Positions 20,390 through 31,826 of a stretch of DNA of 64,000 nucleotides are shown here, piece after piece. The stretch's first letter is position 1. Each line of letters opens with the position of its first letter. This DNA is from Ottelia alismoides (lineage: Eukaryota; Streptophyta; Magnoliopsida; Alismatales; Hydrocharitaceae). A program made the position numbers and the translations under genes. The notes beneath the pieces are model-generated. The model was not told the origin of the DNA. It ran no database searches and saw only the letters and a program-made list of their open reading frames with translations. The stretch covers positions 372,001-436,000 of the forward strand of contig JAZKJV010004137.1 in the NCBI GenBank assembly GCA_037367405.1, read 5' to 3'.

Positions 20390-21030
20390 GGGTTTCAAAG
20401 GAAACCATCCTCGATGAATAGAGCCTCCGCCGCACTCGAGGGAGTCACAGGGAGGGGCGGCGCGATAGGGAGGCATGTGTGTCCTGGGATTTTCGCGTGA
20501 TGGGGAGTCCGCGCGCCGCCGAGAGATCGAGCCCTGCTTGGGGCCTTGAGGCTTATCGCTTGCTGATGGAGGAAGTACCTGGAGGGGCTCCGCCCACGCC
20601 AAGGCCATGGAAGTTGCGCACCGAGAGGAGATGTGCAAGGGGCTCGCCTATGTGATGGCTTGCACGGAGCAGGGGCTCCGCCTGGGGGCTTCTTGTGGCG
20701 TCGCGGGATCACCGCAGCCTGGATGATTGTCGCGTGCATCACATGGAACTGGAAGGGTGGGGGGGTCTCGCGATCTAGAGTTGGGAGCGCCTGAGACTGG
20801 AGCGATGCGGCTGCGCAGGGAGGAGCCCTAGCTCCGCCTGGAGTACTCGAGGAGGGCACAGGGAGGCGCCGCCTGCGCCAGGAGCCGCCTGGAGCAGATG
20901 AGGTTGCATTGCCTGGGGTGTGTCTGCGCCTGCGCACAGGGAAGATAGGGCCTCTCGCACTGCCAGCGGGCTTGGAGTATGCAGCCTGCGCTGCTTGACA
21001 TGTGATGCCGCCTTGAATGTCGTCGGGAGC
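20390..21030 (-). other. C1 GC-rich leader
   Basis: GC-rich segment downstream of the PBS. A 180-codon minus frame (20395-20937) rich in Pro, Arg, Ala and Ser looks like a composition artefact, with no domain. It is placed like the GC-rich leaders of E2, E5, E7 and E8 but unrelated in sequence. Confidence 0.6.
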
Positions 21031-21170
21031 AAAACGGGAATCTAACGATCAGGAACACTAGGGCTAGGACTGATCTCGAACAGACTAGAATCAATCTAAT
21101 AAATCTTCAAGAATGAACAATCGAATCTCGGAAACAAAGAACATAAAAATAATCCACGAGAATCGAACCC

Positions 21171-21182
21171 GCTCTGATACCA
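21171..21182 (-). promoter_or_regulatory. C1 primer binding site (initiator-Met tRNA)
   Basis: Minus strand TGGTATCAGAGC abutting the 5' LTR. Confidence 0.93.
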
Positions 21183-21499
21183 TGTTAGAAAATAGGAAGC
21201 GGAAGCGAAAAAAACATGGAAAAGATAAAGAAGAATAAGAACGTGGGATTTTACGTGGAACCCTACTCCGTGAGGAGCAGGATGAAACCACGGGAGAAGC
21301 CCTCAAAGGGGCGTGTTATGCATTGCACTTTTCTCATCTGTTATAGGAGGCCTGTGACTCCTTATATAGCCTCCACAGGGCCTCCAAGTTCCACCACTGG
21401 ACGATGTGGGACTAAACAACTGGATGGGGTAAATGGATCCTGGAGAGATCCATTTACCCATCTCCCTTACATGTGACACATACATCAAATACTACAACA
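21183..21499 (-). repeat. C1 5' LTR
   Basis: 317 bp, TGTTAG...CAACA, closely similar to the copy at 18781-19107 apart from scattered substitutions and a few short indels. Followed by the TSD TAAAC. Confidence 0.92.
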
Positions 21500-21504
21500 T
21501 AAAC

Positions 21505-21690
21505 GAGTTGGTTGGTCGCATTCAAGATGAGATACCTTAATGTATGTTGTTAACCAATGATATTGTGTTAATTAATGAGACTAGAGACTGAATAAATGAG
21601 AATCTTGAGTCCGTGAGACATGCCTTAAGAACTAAAGTATTTCGTATAAGTATGGATAAGACTGAATATACAGGCTAAGATCGAATAATG
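21505..21690 (+). pseudogene. RTE-type LINE reverse transcriptase, right part
   Basis: Continues in frame from 18780 across C1: INELVGRIQDEIP, stop, CMLLTNDIVLINETRD, stop, INENLESVRHALRTKVFRIS, DKTEY. LTND stands at the catalytic FADD box, so two of its residues are changed. The join confirms that C1 inserted into this LINE. Confidence 0.82.
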
Positions 21691-22036
21691 GTGCCCATGA
21701 TATGAAGTTGAATCTGAAAGAGATGTTCAGTGATGTGAACCACACGCAGCGTTACAATCTCCTGAAAGAACTTGATCGCTGCAAGATGGCGGAAGTGACC
21801 CTAGTTAGAGAACATGTGATCAAAATGTTTAGTTACCTTTCCGAACTAGATACCCTTAGGGAACAGATGGATGCAGATATGCAGAGTACGACTTTATCTT
21901 GTTGTCTCTGTCTAGGTTTTTCAACAATTTTGTAGTATCGTACCACATGAACAAATTGAGGTTGATAAATGCCGAGCTCATATCGTAATTGAAGTCTGCT
22001 AAAGGCATCGTGAAGAAGGAGAATCCTAATGGTAGT
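21691..22036 (+). pseudogene. H1: copia family D gag fragment
   Basis: Open to 21935 with NLKEMFSDVNHTQRYNLLKE, REHVIKMFSYLSELDTL and DADMQSTTL, the copia Gag (UBN2-type) landmarks. It continues out of frame with SYHMNKLRLI. Very similar to the gag at 37071-37476. It is cut by E5 at 22037 and resumes for only about 9 bp before E6. Neither the start of the gene nor its LTR is seen. Confidence 0.8.
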
Positions 22037-22177
22037 TGTTGGAAGAAAAGAGAGAATAGTTATTCTATAAAACCCTAGGCTCTCTTATATAGGAGAATAG
22101 GCTATGGGTAAATTACATAAGAGTCCAGAGAATAAGTAATAAATAAGAAACGATACATAATATCATAAGTCTCTACA
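22037..22177 (-). repeat. E5 3' LTR
   Basis: 141 bp, TGTTGGAAG...CTCTACA. The complement of the polypurine tract, CTCCCCCTCAAG, follows. Confidence 0.93.
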
Positions 22178-22256
22178 CTCCCCCTCAAGAAGGAGCATAG
22201 ATGTCTATCATGCTCAGCTTGGAAGAACATCTCTGAAAGGGTCCTCTGAGCAGTGG

Positions 22257-25200
22257 CTAGGTAAATATGTCGGCAGTCTGATCCTCTGAGCTAACATGAG
22301 ACGTCGATATCAAGCCTGTCTGGATCATGTCTCTAGTGTAATGGCAGTCAACTTCGATATGCTTTGTTCTCTCATGAAATGCTGGATTGTTGGCAATAAA
22401 TAACGCTGCCTGATTGTCACATAGAAACTGCATGGGTAAAGGTACAACTATATGTAAGTCTTCCAGTACAGCACGAACCCACATCATCTCTGTGCTTGCT
22501 TGCGTCATGGCTCTATATTCAGATTCTGCGTTGGACCTAGCCACAACAGTTTGTTTCTTGCTTTTCCACGATATCAGAGAGCTCCCAACAAAAACGGCGA
22601 ATCCTGACGTAGACTTCCGATCCTTAGGACACCCTGCATAGTATGCGTCTGCACAAGCTGAAATAGATAAATCCGTGCTCTTTCGAAATAGTAACCCTGA
22701 GCCTGGAGAAGACTTTAGATACCTCAGTATCATGTATATGGCATCCATATGAATTTGTCTTGGCTGCTCCATAAACTGACTCACCCGACTTACTGCAAAA
22801 GCTATATCGGGTCGAGTTATGGTGATATAAAGGAGCTTCCCCGTCATCTCTCTATATCTTCTCTTATCGACTTCTTAGTATCATTGTCATACAGCTTCAT
22901 GCTCGGGTCCATGGGAGTACTTGACGGTCTACATCCAGCCATGCCTATTTCAATCAGAAAATCTGTGATATATTTCCTTTGGGTCATCACCAGACCCTGT
23001 GCATTCCTGGCAAATTCCAACCCCATAAAGTATCTTAGGGTACCAAGGTCCTTTGTGACAAACTGACGACCCAAGAATGCTTTTGCCCTCTCTACTCCCT
23101 GAACATCATCTCATGTAACAAGAATATCATCAACATAGACCATGATGACAACCGTACCTGTAGAGGTCTTCTGAATGAACAACGAGTGATCCGCATTTGA
23201 TCTTTTGAACCCCTGTCGTTCAATAAGTTGGGAAAGCTTCTGGAACCATGCTCGTGGACTCTGCTTAAGGCCACAAATCGCCATGTGAAGTCTACACACC
23301 ATCTGACTCTCCCCCAGTGAACCCTGGTGGTTGCTGCATGTAGACTTCCTCCTACAGATCTCCATACAGAAGGCATTCTTCACATCAAGTTGAGAGATAG
23401 ACCAATCACGTACCACAGCAACCGATAGGAGAATGCGAAGAGTAGAATGATGAGCCACTGGGGAAAATGTATCCATATAGTCCACGCCATAGGTCTGTGT
23501 GAAACCTCTCGCAACAAGCCGTGCTTTGTACCTATCAAGACTGTCATCTGAATGGTATTTAACTGTGAATACCCACTTGCAGCTAACAATGGATGCGCCA
23601 GATGGAGCATTCAGCAGGTTCGATGTACCACAAGACTGTAAAGCAAGCATCTCTTCTTCCATAGCCATTCACCAGCAATCAATCTTCATACCTTCCTGAT
23701 AGGTCCATGGTATATCCACGGAAGACAAAGCTGTAGAAAACTTCTGAAAATCCCTTGTGAGGTGGTGGAATGACACCTGGGAAGCAAAGGGATAAGATAC
23801 GCACGTCCTTTTCTGCTTCCGAATAGCAATGGGAACGTCAAGATCATCATCCGTTGTACTGGATGGTGCAACTTCCTCCTGCACTGAAGAATCCTGCACA
23901 TGTACAATATCTGACCCATCAGTAGTAATGCCATCTGAACATACCTGAGGCGTGATGGATGCCTAATGTGTAGTCTGAGCAGGGCCGGACCGACGTGTAT
24001 AGAATTTAGGTAGAGGTGGGACAGGTGGTTGTGGAGGTGGTGGTGGTGGTGGATCAACAGGAGTGAGAGTGGACTCAGATGGACTCCGAGTAGGAGGAGG
24101 AGGAACATAGATATCATCATTGGAAGTAGACGAGACTAACATGTCTCCTGCAGGGGAGAAGTACATGATTGACTCGAAAAAAGTAACATCAGCACTGACA
24201 AAATATTTCTTTTTTATGGGGTCGTAGCACCGATAACCTTTCTGAGTTCGAGAGTAATCTACGAAGACAAACTTGACAGCTCTAGGAGAGAGTTTGTCAA
24301 GTCCCGGAGACAGGTGATGAACAAACGCCACAGAGCCAAAGACACGAGGAGTAAGTGAGAAAAATTCCTTATCGGGGAAAATAACTGAGATAGGAGTTTT
24401 CTCACCAAGGACAGACGATGCCATGCGATTGACAAGATAGCAGGCGGTAAGAACAACATCCCCCCAAAAAGAGATAGCCGCACAACTCTGGATAAGTAGT
24501 GTTCGAGCAATGTCAAGAAGGTGACGATGTTTTCTCTCTGCCACTCCATTATGTTGAGAAGTGTAAGCACAAGTGGTTTGGTGGATAATGCCCTGAGACG
24601 AAAGAAACTGTGAGAGAGAACGGTTGCAGAATTCTAATGCATTATCTGTACGAACATATTTAATAGTAGAAGAAAAGACATTCTGCACTTCATTAATCAA
24701 ATTTTTAATAGCATCGCCTGCTTCAGATTTATTCTTCAAAAGAAAGACCCAAGAAACACGAGAGAATCATCAACCACAACTAGATAAAACTTGTATCCAT
24801 GATGATCAGGTACACGACTTGGACCCCAAATATCAATATGAAGCAACTCAAACGGGGAACTACTGGTTCGACTTCGACGACTAGGAAAGCAAGACTGGTG
24901 ATGCTTTCCCAACTGACACGCTTCACAACGGAATGACGAACTCGAAGAGATCTGAGGCAAGAGGTGTCGCATTTTCTGGAGCGGGAGATGACCAAAGCGA
25001 AGATGCCAGGTATATGGAGAAATTGATACGGTTGAATGTGAAGAGACGCCAGCGTAGGAATTCCGAACCAGACGATAGAGGCCATTCTGCTCAGAGCCAT
25101 AGACAATCACCCTGCCCGTGAGTATGTCCTGAAAAATAAGAGAGGATGGGTCAAATATAGCACGACAATGCAAATCCTTCGTAATCTGACTAATGGATAA

Positions 25201-25338
25201 CAAATTCATGGAAAACTCAGGAGCATGAAGAACATTCTGTATATGCATAGACGGTGATAATACGATATCCCCATGTCCAATGATGGGAGAATGTGTCCCA
25301 CCTGCTATCAACACAGAGCGGCCAGATGGGATGGTCAT
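22257..25338 (-). pseudogene. E5 pol: protease end, integrase, RT and RNase H with several breaks
   Basis: From 25338 down: [23 protein letters not shown]-pre-integrase WHLRFGHLPLQ and [10 protein letters not shown]; integrase DIWGPS, VRTDNALEF and NGVAERKHRH (D, D, E present, with a frame break near 24740 between the first two). A proline-rich linker is near 24010-24060, and a stop separates the linker frame at 23963. [18 protein letters not shown] followed by a shift near 23385, [10 protein letters not shown], then TAA/TGA breaks at 23109 and 22847. RNase H: ACADAYYAGC (one D to Y change), [26 protein letters not shown]. Organisation matches E2. Confidence 0.9.
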
Positions 25339-25344
25339 GTATGA

Positions 25345-26390
25345 CTAAAGTCTCTCTCTGTCACGACAGAGATGATGGGTGGCGCCAGAATCTATAATCC
25401 AATCGGAGAGATCATGACAAGATGTAAAGGCAGCAGCACTACCTGTGGTACTAGCCGCAGCAGACGAACTAGCAGAAGCTGTAGCAGCAATATCCGAAGA
25501 TCCACCGGGAGACTCTAGACAATTGATGCATAATGTCTCGTAAGTGCGCCACAAGCTCTTCGAACCGGTTATCTGTAGTGGATGTTGGCTGAGGCGTGAC
25601 ATGCTCGGCTACACGCGCTGATGCCGGAAACCCATGCTTTGAGTAGCATGTATCTTCTGAGTGGCATGTTCGATGACAAAATGAACAGGGCTGGCGAAAG
25701 CGACCTCCTCGTCCACGAGGTCCATGGCCACGAGCATAAGACTGACCACCTCTCCCACGCGATACCGCCATTGCCGATGGGGGTGGAGTAGATGAGCTAG
25801 AGGAAAGTTTCATTCATAGGAGGAATAACAGCATCGGCCAATATCTGAGAGCGGGCTACCTCGTATTCAGGATCTAGCGTTGCAAGTAGTACGCCCACCA
25901 TGGTTGCATTCCGAAAGGTATTCTGCTGTTTTGGAGTCGCCGTGAGTGGTATGGTGTTGTATAGTTTCTCGAACAATTCTCTCAGGGACGTATACAACGA
26001 GTGAAGTGACCGCTCATTCTGCTTCATCGTGAATATATCGTGCTGAAGTTATAACATCTTTGTCTCGTTCCATACTTGGGAATATGTAGCGGCCAGAATA
26101 TCCCGCATTGCCTTGGCAGTGGGCTAATGGAGGACATCATTGGCAATCTCCATCGACAGTGTACCTGAGAGCCACACTTTGGCATACGCGTCATCGGCCT
26201 CCCACGAGGCATAGATCCCTATCTTCTCTCTTGGCTCATCTTCGGTAAGTATATGTTTCTTACCGTTTGACTGTATGAGACTCATGAACTGCATCGCCCA
26301 CAGTTCATAGTTTGTCCAGTCCATCTTGACTATTGGCGCAGGACCTTTGAAGGCGCCAATGGAGGGCATATCAACTTTACTTTCTGACAT
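25345..26390 (-). pseudogene. E5 gag and protease start, broken
   Basis: Starts MSESKVDMPSIGAFKGPAPI at 26390, with NYELWAMQFMSL. Stops occur at 26124 and near 26048, and there is a shift near 25800. The zinc knuckle is CSFCHRTCHSEDTC, where the usual Gly before His is Cys but all ligands are kept. DSGATHHLC is the protease active site. The first ATG is preceded by the leader pseudoknot at the same distance as in E2. Confidence 0.9.
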
Positions 26391-26432
26391 TTAGCCGGAG
26401 ATGAAAACTAGGGTTTGTAGACAAAGGATGGT

Positions 26433-26489
26433 GCCTACATCAACCAAATAGGATTTGAGTGCATATGTAGACTTTATGCACTCAAACCC
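26433..26489 (-). promoter_or_regulatory. Predicted H-type RNA pseudoknot in E5 leader
   Basis: Minus strand GGGTTTGAGTGCAT (26489-26476) pairs over all 14 positions (one G-U) with ATGCACTCAAATCC (26464-26451). The loop GTCTACA (26472-26466) pairs with TGTAGGC (26439-26433, one G-U) 11 nt beyond. The gag ATG at 26390 is 42 nt further. Confidence 0.7.
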
Positions 26490-26509
26490 ATGTTAATATA
26501 TTGACCGGT

Positions 26510-26823
26510 GAGTGGTTAGGTTGCAGGCAGGGGTCGAATAGGGGACTTCTTGCGGTTGGCTGGGGCGTTGGGAACGGCCCAACGGAGGTCTAACTCGACC
26601 GGCGGAGGGCTGGAGCCCTGGCAAAGGGTTGGCTGGCCCGGCAGGGGCCTGTGATGGAGTAGGGAGGGCCTGGCGGAAGACCTACAGGCTTGGCAGAGAA
26701 GAGGCGAGCCCGGCGGAGAGGGTGGGGGGCCTCGGCGGAGGCCTGGAGAGATTCGGCGGCGCCGCCGAGAGCAAGGAGAGAGAGGGTTGGCGGCGCGGGG
26801 CTAGAGAGGGTAGGGTTAGGTCG
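26510..26823 (-). other. E5 GC-rich 5' leader
   Basis: Purine-biased GC-rich plus strand (GGCGGAGGGC, GGCGGCGCCGCC type). No gene. Same position as the GC-rich leaders of the other copia elements, but without sequence similarity. Confidence 0.75.
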
Positions 26824-26835
26824 GCTCTGATACCA
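26824..26835 (-). promoter_or_regulatory. E5 primer binding site (initiator-Met tRNA)
   Basis: Minus strand TGGTATCAGAGC directly after the 5' LTR. Confidence 0.95.
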
Positions 26836-26976
26836 TGTTGAAAGAAAAGAGGGAATAGTTATTCTATAGAACCCTAGGCTCTCTTATATATGAGAATAGC
26901 CTATGGGTAAATTACATAAGAGTCCATAGAATAAGTAATAAATAAGAAACGATACATAATATCATAAGTCTCTACA
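26836..26976 (-). repeat. E5 5' LTR with palindromic TATA core
   Basis: 141 bp. The palindrome at 26876-26902 (minus AGGCTATTCTC, ATATATA, AGAGAGCCT) contains the TATA box. TSD GTAGT follows. Confidence 0.92.
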
Positions 26977-26985
26977 GTAGTGCGA

Positions 26986-29532
26986 TGGGAAGGATATGGA
27001 ATAATCCACAATCGCATCACGGAAGCGTGACGATCGTATCGTATACGATCAAGAGCGACTAGTCGCACTAGTTGCTCGGTGCAGCGAAATTTAAAAAATT
27101 TTAAATGATGAAACCAATGATCCAAGAACATGTCTTGGATCGTTTCATCTAACCACATAAAAGATATAGGAATACCTCTTGGAGCGTGGTTGCGATCGAT
27201 CCTCGAAGGAAGGAGACCTCCTGTCTCAAGTCCAATCCGTCGGAGGAAACGCTTGCGAGCACAGGGATGAATCGCATGCTTCTCGTAATCCAAGTTGATG
27301 ATCCAAGCAATGGATCTCCTGATCTCGTCTTACGAAATCGAACGCCTTCTTCACAAGTGCCACGCACCAAAGAAGACGGAGATCCAAGAGTCGTCGAAGC
27401 GGGAGCACAACGGTAAGGTGACGACGAAGGTGTCCTCTATATGAGAGTGGACGGCCACTCAAGGAGAGAAGGTATAGGGTTGGCGTGAGAAATGAGAGAG
27501 AGAGAGAGACGCGATTGCGTAACTCGAGGAGCAAGGGATGTCTCTTCTTATATAGGGTTTTGGGAGTCCATGAATCTCAATCCATGGACAACACACAATC
27601 AATGGGTGAGATTGATTTGTATTTCTTTCATTGGCTAAGATGTTGTAAAAAACACAACATCAAATGATTTAATTTAAATTAATTTACATTGATAAATCAA
27701 CATAATTAATTTCAATTTAAATCACTTTGACTAGACAAGTAATGAGGAGACCAAACTAATCCCCTAAGAAGGGGGGACGGCTACTCTTCTCCACATGGAG
27801 ATAAGTGGTCGTCTACTCTTCTTGAGTGGATTGGTCAATATCTTCTAATTATCATGAGATCTCATTATCTCATGATATCTCTTTAATTTACAACTCTTGT
27901 TGTAAATATTTTTCAAAAAAATAATTCACAATTATCTTGTGAAAAAATTCAATCAAGCCATTAAAATTAAGTGAATCTCATTCACAATCCAAAACGAAAT
28001 GTAATTATATTTTCAATTAATCATTCAATGTGAATCCAATCACGTTAACAATTAATCAACAAATATAAATCACATAAGTCTCTCTCTCTCTAATATATTA
28101 TAAATCACATTCATAATATACGTGGATAATTAGATAGTGTTATCCACATTATCTATATCCACAATAATTAAATCTCATTTGATTACATTGGATAGTCATT
28201 TTCATGCATTCATATAATGTGAATCAAATTCACATTATTAATGATAATTAAATCACATCAAATTATCATTTCTCAATGCTTAGATATAATTCAACTTTGG
28301 AATTATTCTTGAACTCTTTCAAGAATAATACGCTTTCTCTGCAGATACTTGGTGATAAGGACATGACGATTATATGTTCCATGTATAGTGACTTGGATAT
28401 TGAGATTACATCTCAAATCCAGATCTCACGAACCTCACATAGATGTTTGATTTAATCAAGGCTGCAAATCTAATTTTCTCATTGCATCTGAATTTCATTG
28501 AGATCAATGTCCAACATTTGAACAGATCAGATTACTTCTCTACTGAGAGGAGTCATTATAATCCAGACATGTTTCATCACTCCCTCGGAATAGAAGCGGC
28601 ATGGTTATACAATCGTTTATGATCATATCACACTCAGGTATTCCTAATACATGTACATCCTGCACACTGGAAGACCTATGATGAACCCAAAGATATAGTT
28701 AAATTTGTGTTGTCATCTTTAGGGTTTCATCATCAAGTTCCCCATTCTTGGCTATTGGGATTTGGTATCGATCATATGCTTTCCAAAAGCATATATCATA
28801 CCTTCAAATTCTTGTCATGCTTCTAAAGCATGATGACCATGCAAGGAATTGATCGGTCCCGATACATCACGATTGAGCTCATGTCTTCCGATTCAGAAGT
28901 GAACCTGTATGATCCCTTTGAGAGATCGCATTACTCATATGCCCTTGTATGTACACCAGCACGTCGGTGTATAGGCCTTGGTTAGGTCATCAACCTATTG
29001 GTCTGCCAAATGTACATACTCAGACATATAGTAATGCATCTGTCTCCGATCAGAGGATGCGTGCCTGCATCGCGACAGTATATGATATAGGACTTTGGTT
29101 ATCTCGATCTCGTTAAGTCGACTCTTTGACCTAACTAATCCGACACCTCCGAATCTCTATTCCTATGCAGAGGACCTGCATCAAGAGGTCGATCAGATAT
29201 CAGCCTACATGAAAAAGAATTGCCATTTCCTACTCAGGATGGAGACCATCTCTTAACAATCACTTGACGGTGCTCGATGAGTCATCAATCTAACTACTTA
29301 GATATTCATCCAAACACCAGCCTCTATGATTCTATTTACGAAATCAATAGTTGTATGATTATTAAGATGGCCACGGTACATAACCCTAATTGTACAGAGG
29401 GACCTTATAGTGCATTCATTCATTTAATCTCAGAAAGGGAGTGAAAAGAGAATCAATAACTTTTATTGATAAATCAAACATTAGAATAACATTTATTGTA
29501 AGAATGGTTCGCCCTAGGCTCACATGCTAACA
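26986..29532 (-). repeat. E6 3' LTR (long, about 2.5 kb)
   Basis: On the plus strand it runs from TGGGAAGGATATGG to CATGCTAACA. It is alignable with the E9 LTRs over most of its length but diverged. TATA region: minus CCCTATATAAGAAGAGAC near 27540-27560. The interior is AT-rich with many degenerate AATTAAATCACATTTAAT-type repeats (28000-28300). No gene: frames such as 27226-27534 are shadows. Confidence 0.85.
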
Positions 29533-31671
29533 ATCTCCCACTAGCTCTCAAAATTATTCAGGTACAATCCTTAAATCCATACTCATTACATGTTGGTCGA
29601 AAACCTTCTGTGTCAGAGGTTTGGTAAGGGGATCAGCATTGTTGTCGGCCGAGGCCGCCTTGGTGATGATGATGTCACCACACTTTTGAATCTCCCAAAT
29701 GATGTGGTATTTCCTTTCCACATGCTTGCTCTTTTGATGTCATCTGGGTTCCTTCACCTTGGCAATGGCTCCCGAGTTATCGTAGAGTAACAGGATGGGA
29801 GTATCAGAGGAAACTACGCCAAGTTCCAGGATGAACTTGCGCAACCACGCCGCCTCCTTTGCAGCATCTGATGCGGCAATGTATTCAATTTCTGTTGTTG
29901 AATCTGTTGTAGGGTCCTGCTTCTTTCTTCTCCAGCTCACAGCACCACCGTTCAATAGGAACACAAATCCTAATGTCGACTTCCATCATCTATATGCGAC
30001 TGGAAGTCTGAATCTGTGTATCCCAAGACTTGGAGATCACAGTCTCCATAGATCAAGATGTAGTCTTGCATCCGTCTCAGATACTTGAAAGTGTTCTTCA
30101 CTGCATTCCAGTGTTGTTTTCCATAGCAGGACTGGTAACGACTTTACCACTCCCACTACATGGCAGATATTCGGTCTAGTACACATCATGGCGTACATTA
30201 AGCTTCCTACAACTTATGCATAGGGGCATCCAGCCATGGCTTTCTTTTCCTCAACAGTTTGAGGAACCATCCCTTTAGACAGGTGTATACCATGACTTAA
30301 GGGGAGGAAAACTTTCTTGGAACTATCCATACGAAAATGTTCAAGAATCTTCTTAATGTACCCATGTTGTGATTATCCCAACATCCTCTTTTCTCGATTT
30401 CTGAACAACTTCAGACCCAAGATGTAAGAGGCTTCTCCAAGATCTTTCATCTCGAAGGTATGGGATAGTCAAATCTTAACACTGGTCATCATCCCTGTAT
30501 AATTCCCAATGATAAGGATGTCATCTACGTAGAGCACGATGAACACAATGGCGCTCCCACTAAGCTTCTTGTACACACAAGGTTCATCAGGATTTTGCAC
30601 AAAATCATAACTCTTTATGGTTTCGTCAAATCTGATGTTCCAGCTACGAGAAGCTTGTTTGAGCCCATAAACGGATTTCTTCAGCTTACATACTTTACCT
30701 TCCTCGGTTATGAAGCCCTGGGGCTACTCCATATAGATATCCTCCTCGAGGTATCCATTGAGGAAAGCCGTCTTGACGTCCATCTGCCAGATGACTCAGT
30801 CATGATATGCAGCTATAGTTAGCAGCGTACTGATGGACTTAAGCATAGCGACAGGAGAGAACGTCTCATCGTAGTCGATGCCTTCTCTCTGTGTGTAGCC
30901 TTTGGCTATGAGTCGTGCTTTGAAAGTCTCTACTTTCCCATCAGGTCCCCTTTTTTCTCTTGAAGATCCATTTACAACATATGGGTTTTACCTCTTCAGG
31001 TGGATCCTCTAGAGTCCAAACACCATTTTTATGCATGGAGTCAATCACTGACTTCATTGCTAACATCTATCTATCCATGTCATGATCCGCGAGTACTTCA
31101 TCAAATGAAGTAGGATCATTGTCAATCTCTCCTGACACAAGGAATCCATACCTTTCAAGTGGTGCAACCACCCTCGAACTTCTTCGAAGAGGTATGGGTG
31201 TTTCATCTTTATTTATCTCTTCAGTTTCTGGTTCAGGAAGCTCAAAATTCTCAGGGGATTCAATGAGTTTCTCTACTTCAATTTTGTCTTGACCTTTAAG
31301 GATGTCATCCTCTAGAAATCTTACATCTCTAGAGACGAAAACCTTCTGAGTCTCAGAGTCATAAAGCTGATATCCAATACTATCTTTAACATACTCAATG
31401 AAGTAGCACTCTCGAGTGTGAGATTCTAGCTTACTTCCATCCATGTTCTTTACATGGACCAAGCAACCTCAAACCCTCAAGTGATTAACACTTGATTTGG
31501 TTCCATTCCAAAGCTCATGAGGAGTCTTACGTACAGATTTTCTAGGAATCTTGTTCAGGATATATATTGCAGTCTCTATTGCATATCCCAAGAAACTAAA
31601 TGGTAAATGTGCTTTGCTCATCATTGAACGGATCATATCAATGATGGTCCTGTTGCGTCTTTCAGCAACAC
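29533..31671 (-). pseudogene. E6 pol fragment: integrase end, linker, RT, RNase H
   Basis: 31671-31469: integrase SVAERRNRTIIDMIRSMMSK (catalytic Glu region). 31462-31067: linker SKLESHTRECYFIEYVKDSI, EPETEEINKDETP, RRSSRVVAPLERYGF, ADHDMDR. RT with LYVDDILIIGN near 30510-30540 but several stops around it. RNase H at 29964-29740: [35 protein letters not shown] decayed copia pol of a lineage different from E1/E2/E5/E7/E8, the same as H2. Confidence 0.85.
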
Positions 31672-31819
31672 TGTTGTGAAAAATGAGCGATCTATTATTC
31701 AAGGGAACCCTAGGCTCTCTTATATAGGGAGAGACCTCAAGGGTAAAATACATAGTAGTCCAGAGAACAATAAGAAATTACGAACAGGTACATAACATAT
31801 AATAATATATGTCTCTACA
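31672..31819 (-). repeat. E10 3' LTR
   Basis: 148 bp; plus strand TGTTGTGAAAAATGAG to CTCTACA. TATA palindrome at 31712-31737. Confidence 0.85.
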
Positions 31820-31826
31820 CTCCCCC

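Larger units (their letters stand above)
18781..21499 (-). mobile_element. C1: non-coding (non-autonomous) copia-like LTR element
   Basis: 2.7 kb with LTRs 18781-19107 and 21183-21499 and TSD TAAAC (18776-18780, 21500-21504). It has an iMet PBS (21171-21182) and a copia-type polypurine tract (complement CTCCCCCTCAAGC, 19108-19120). The 2.08 kb interior holds no gag, protease, RT or integrase. It must depend on proteins from another element. A second copy of the family, C2, lies at 48593-51472. The minus-strand 3' end (GCTGAGCATTGCATGCTCC before the tract) resembles the copia pol terminus, so it probably derives from a copia element by deletion. Confidence 0.9.
22037..26976 (-). mobile_element. 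E5: complete but mutated Ty1/copia retrotransposon
   Basis: 4,940 bp, 141 bp LTRs (22037-22177, 26836-26976) that differ at about 6 positions, and TSD GTAGT (22032-22036, 26977-26981). It carries PBS, GC-rich leader, pseudoknot, gag, protease, integrase, RT and RNase H in order. More lesions than E2, consistent with a greater age. Inserted in H1 gag about 10 bp from the edge of E6. Confidence 0.95.
26986..31671 (-). mobile_element. E6: truncated family D Ty1/copia element (3' LTR and pol)
   Basis: 3' LTR (26986-29532), polypurine tract complement ATCTCCCACTAGC (29533-29545), then RNase H, RT and integrase on the minus strand up to 31671, where E10 begins. The gag end, PBS and 5' LTR are missing. 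Related to E9 and H2. Inserted in H1 gag. Confidence 0.88.

Noticed and set aside
20395..20937. 180-codon Pro/Arg-rich minus ORF
   Set aside because: It lies in a GC-rich leader where long frames arise by composition. No motif and no counterpart in C2.
27226..27534. 102-codon minus ORF and the similar frames at 37719-38036 and 45731-46054
   Set aside because: Recurs in all family D LTRs near the promoter, but frame and sequence are not conserved as protein (Arg/Leu/Ser-rich). Treated as LTR sequence.
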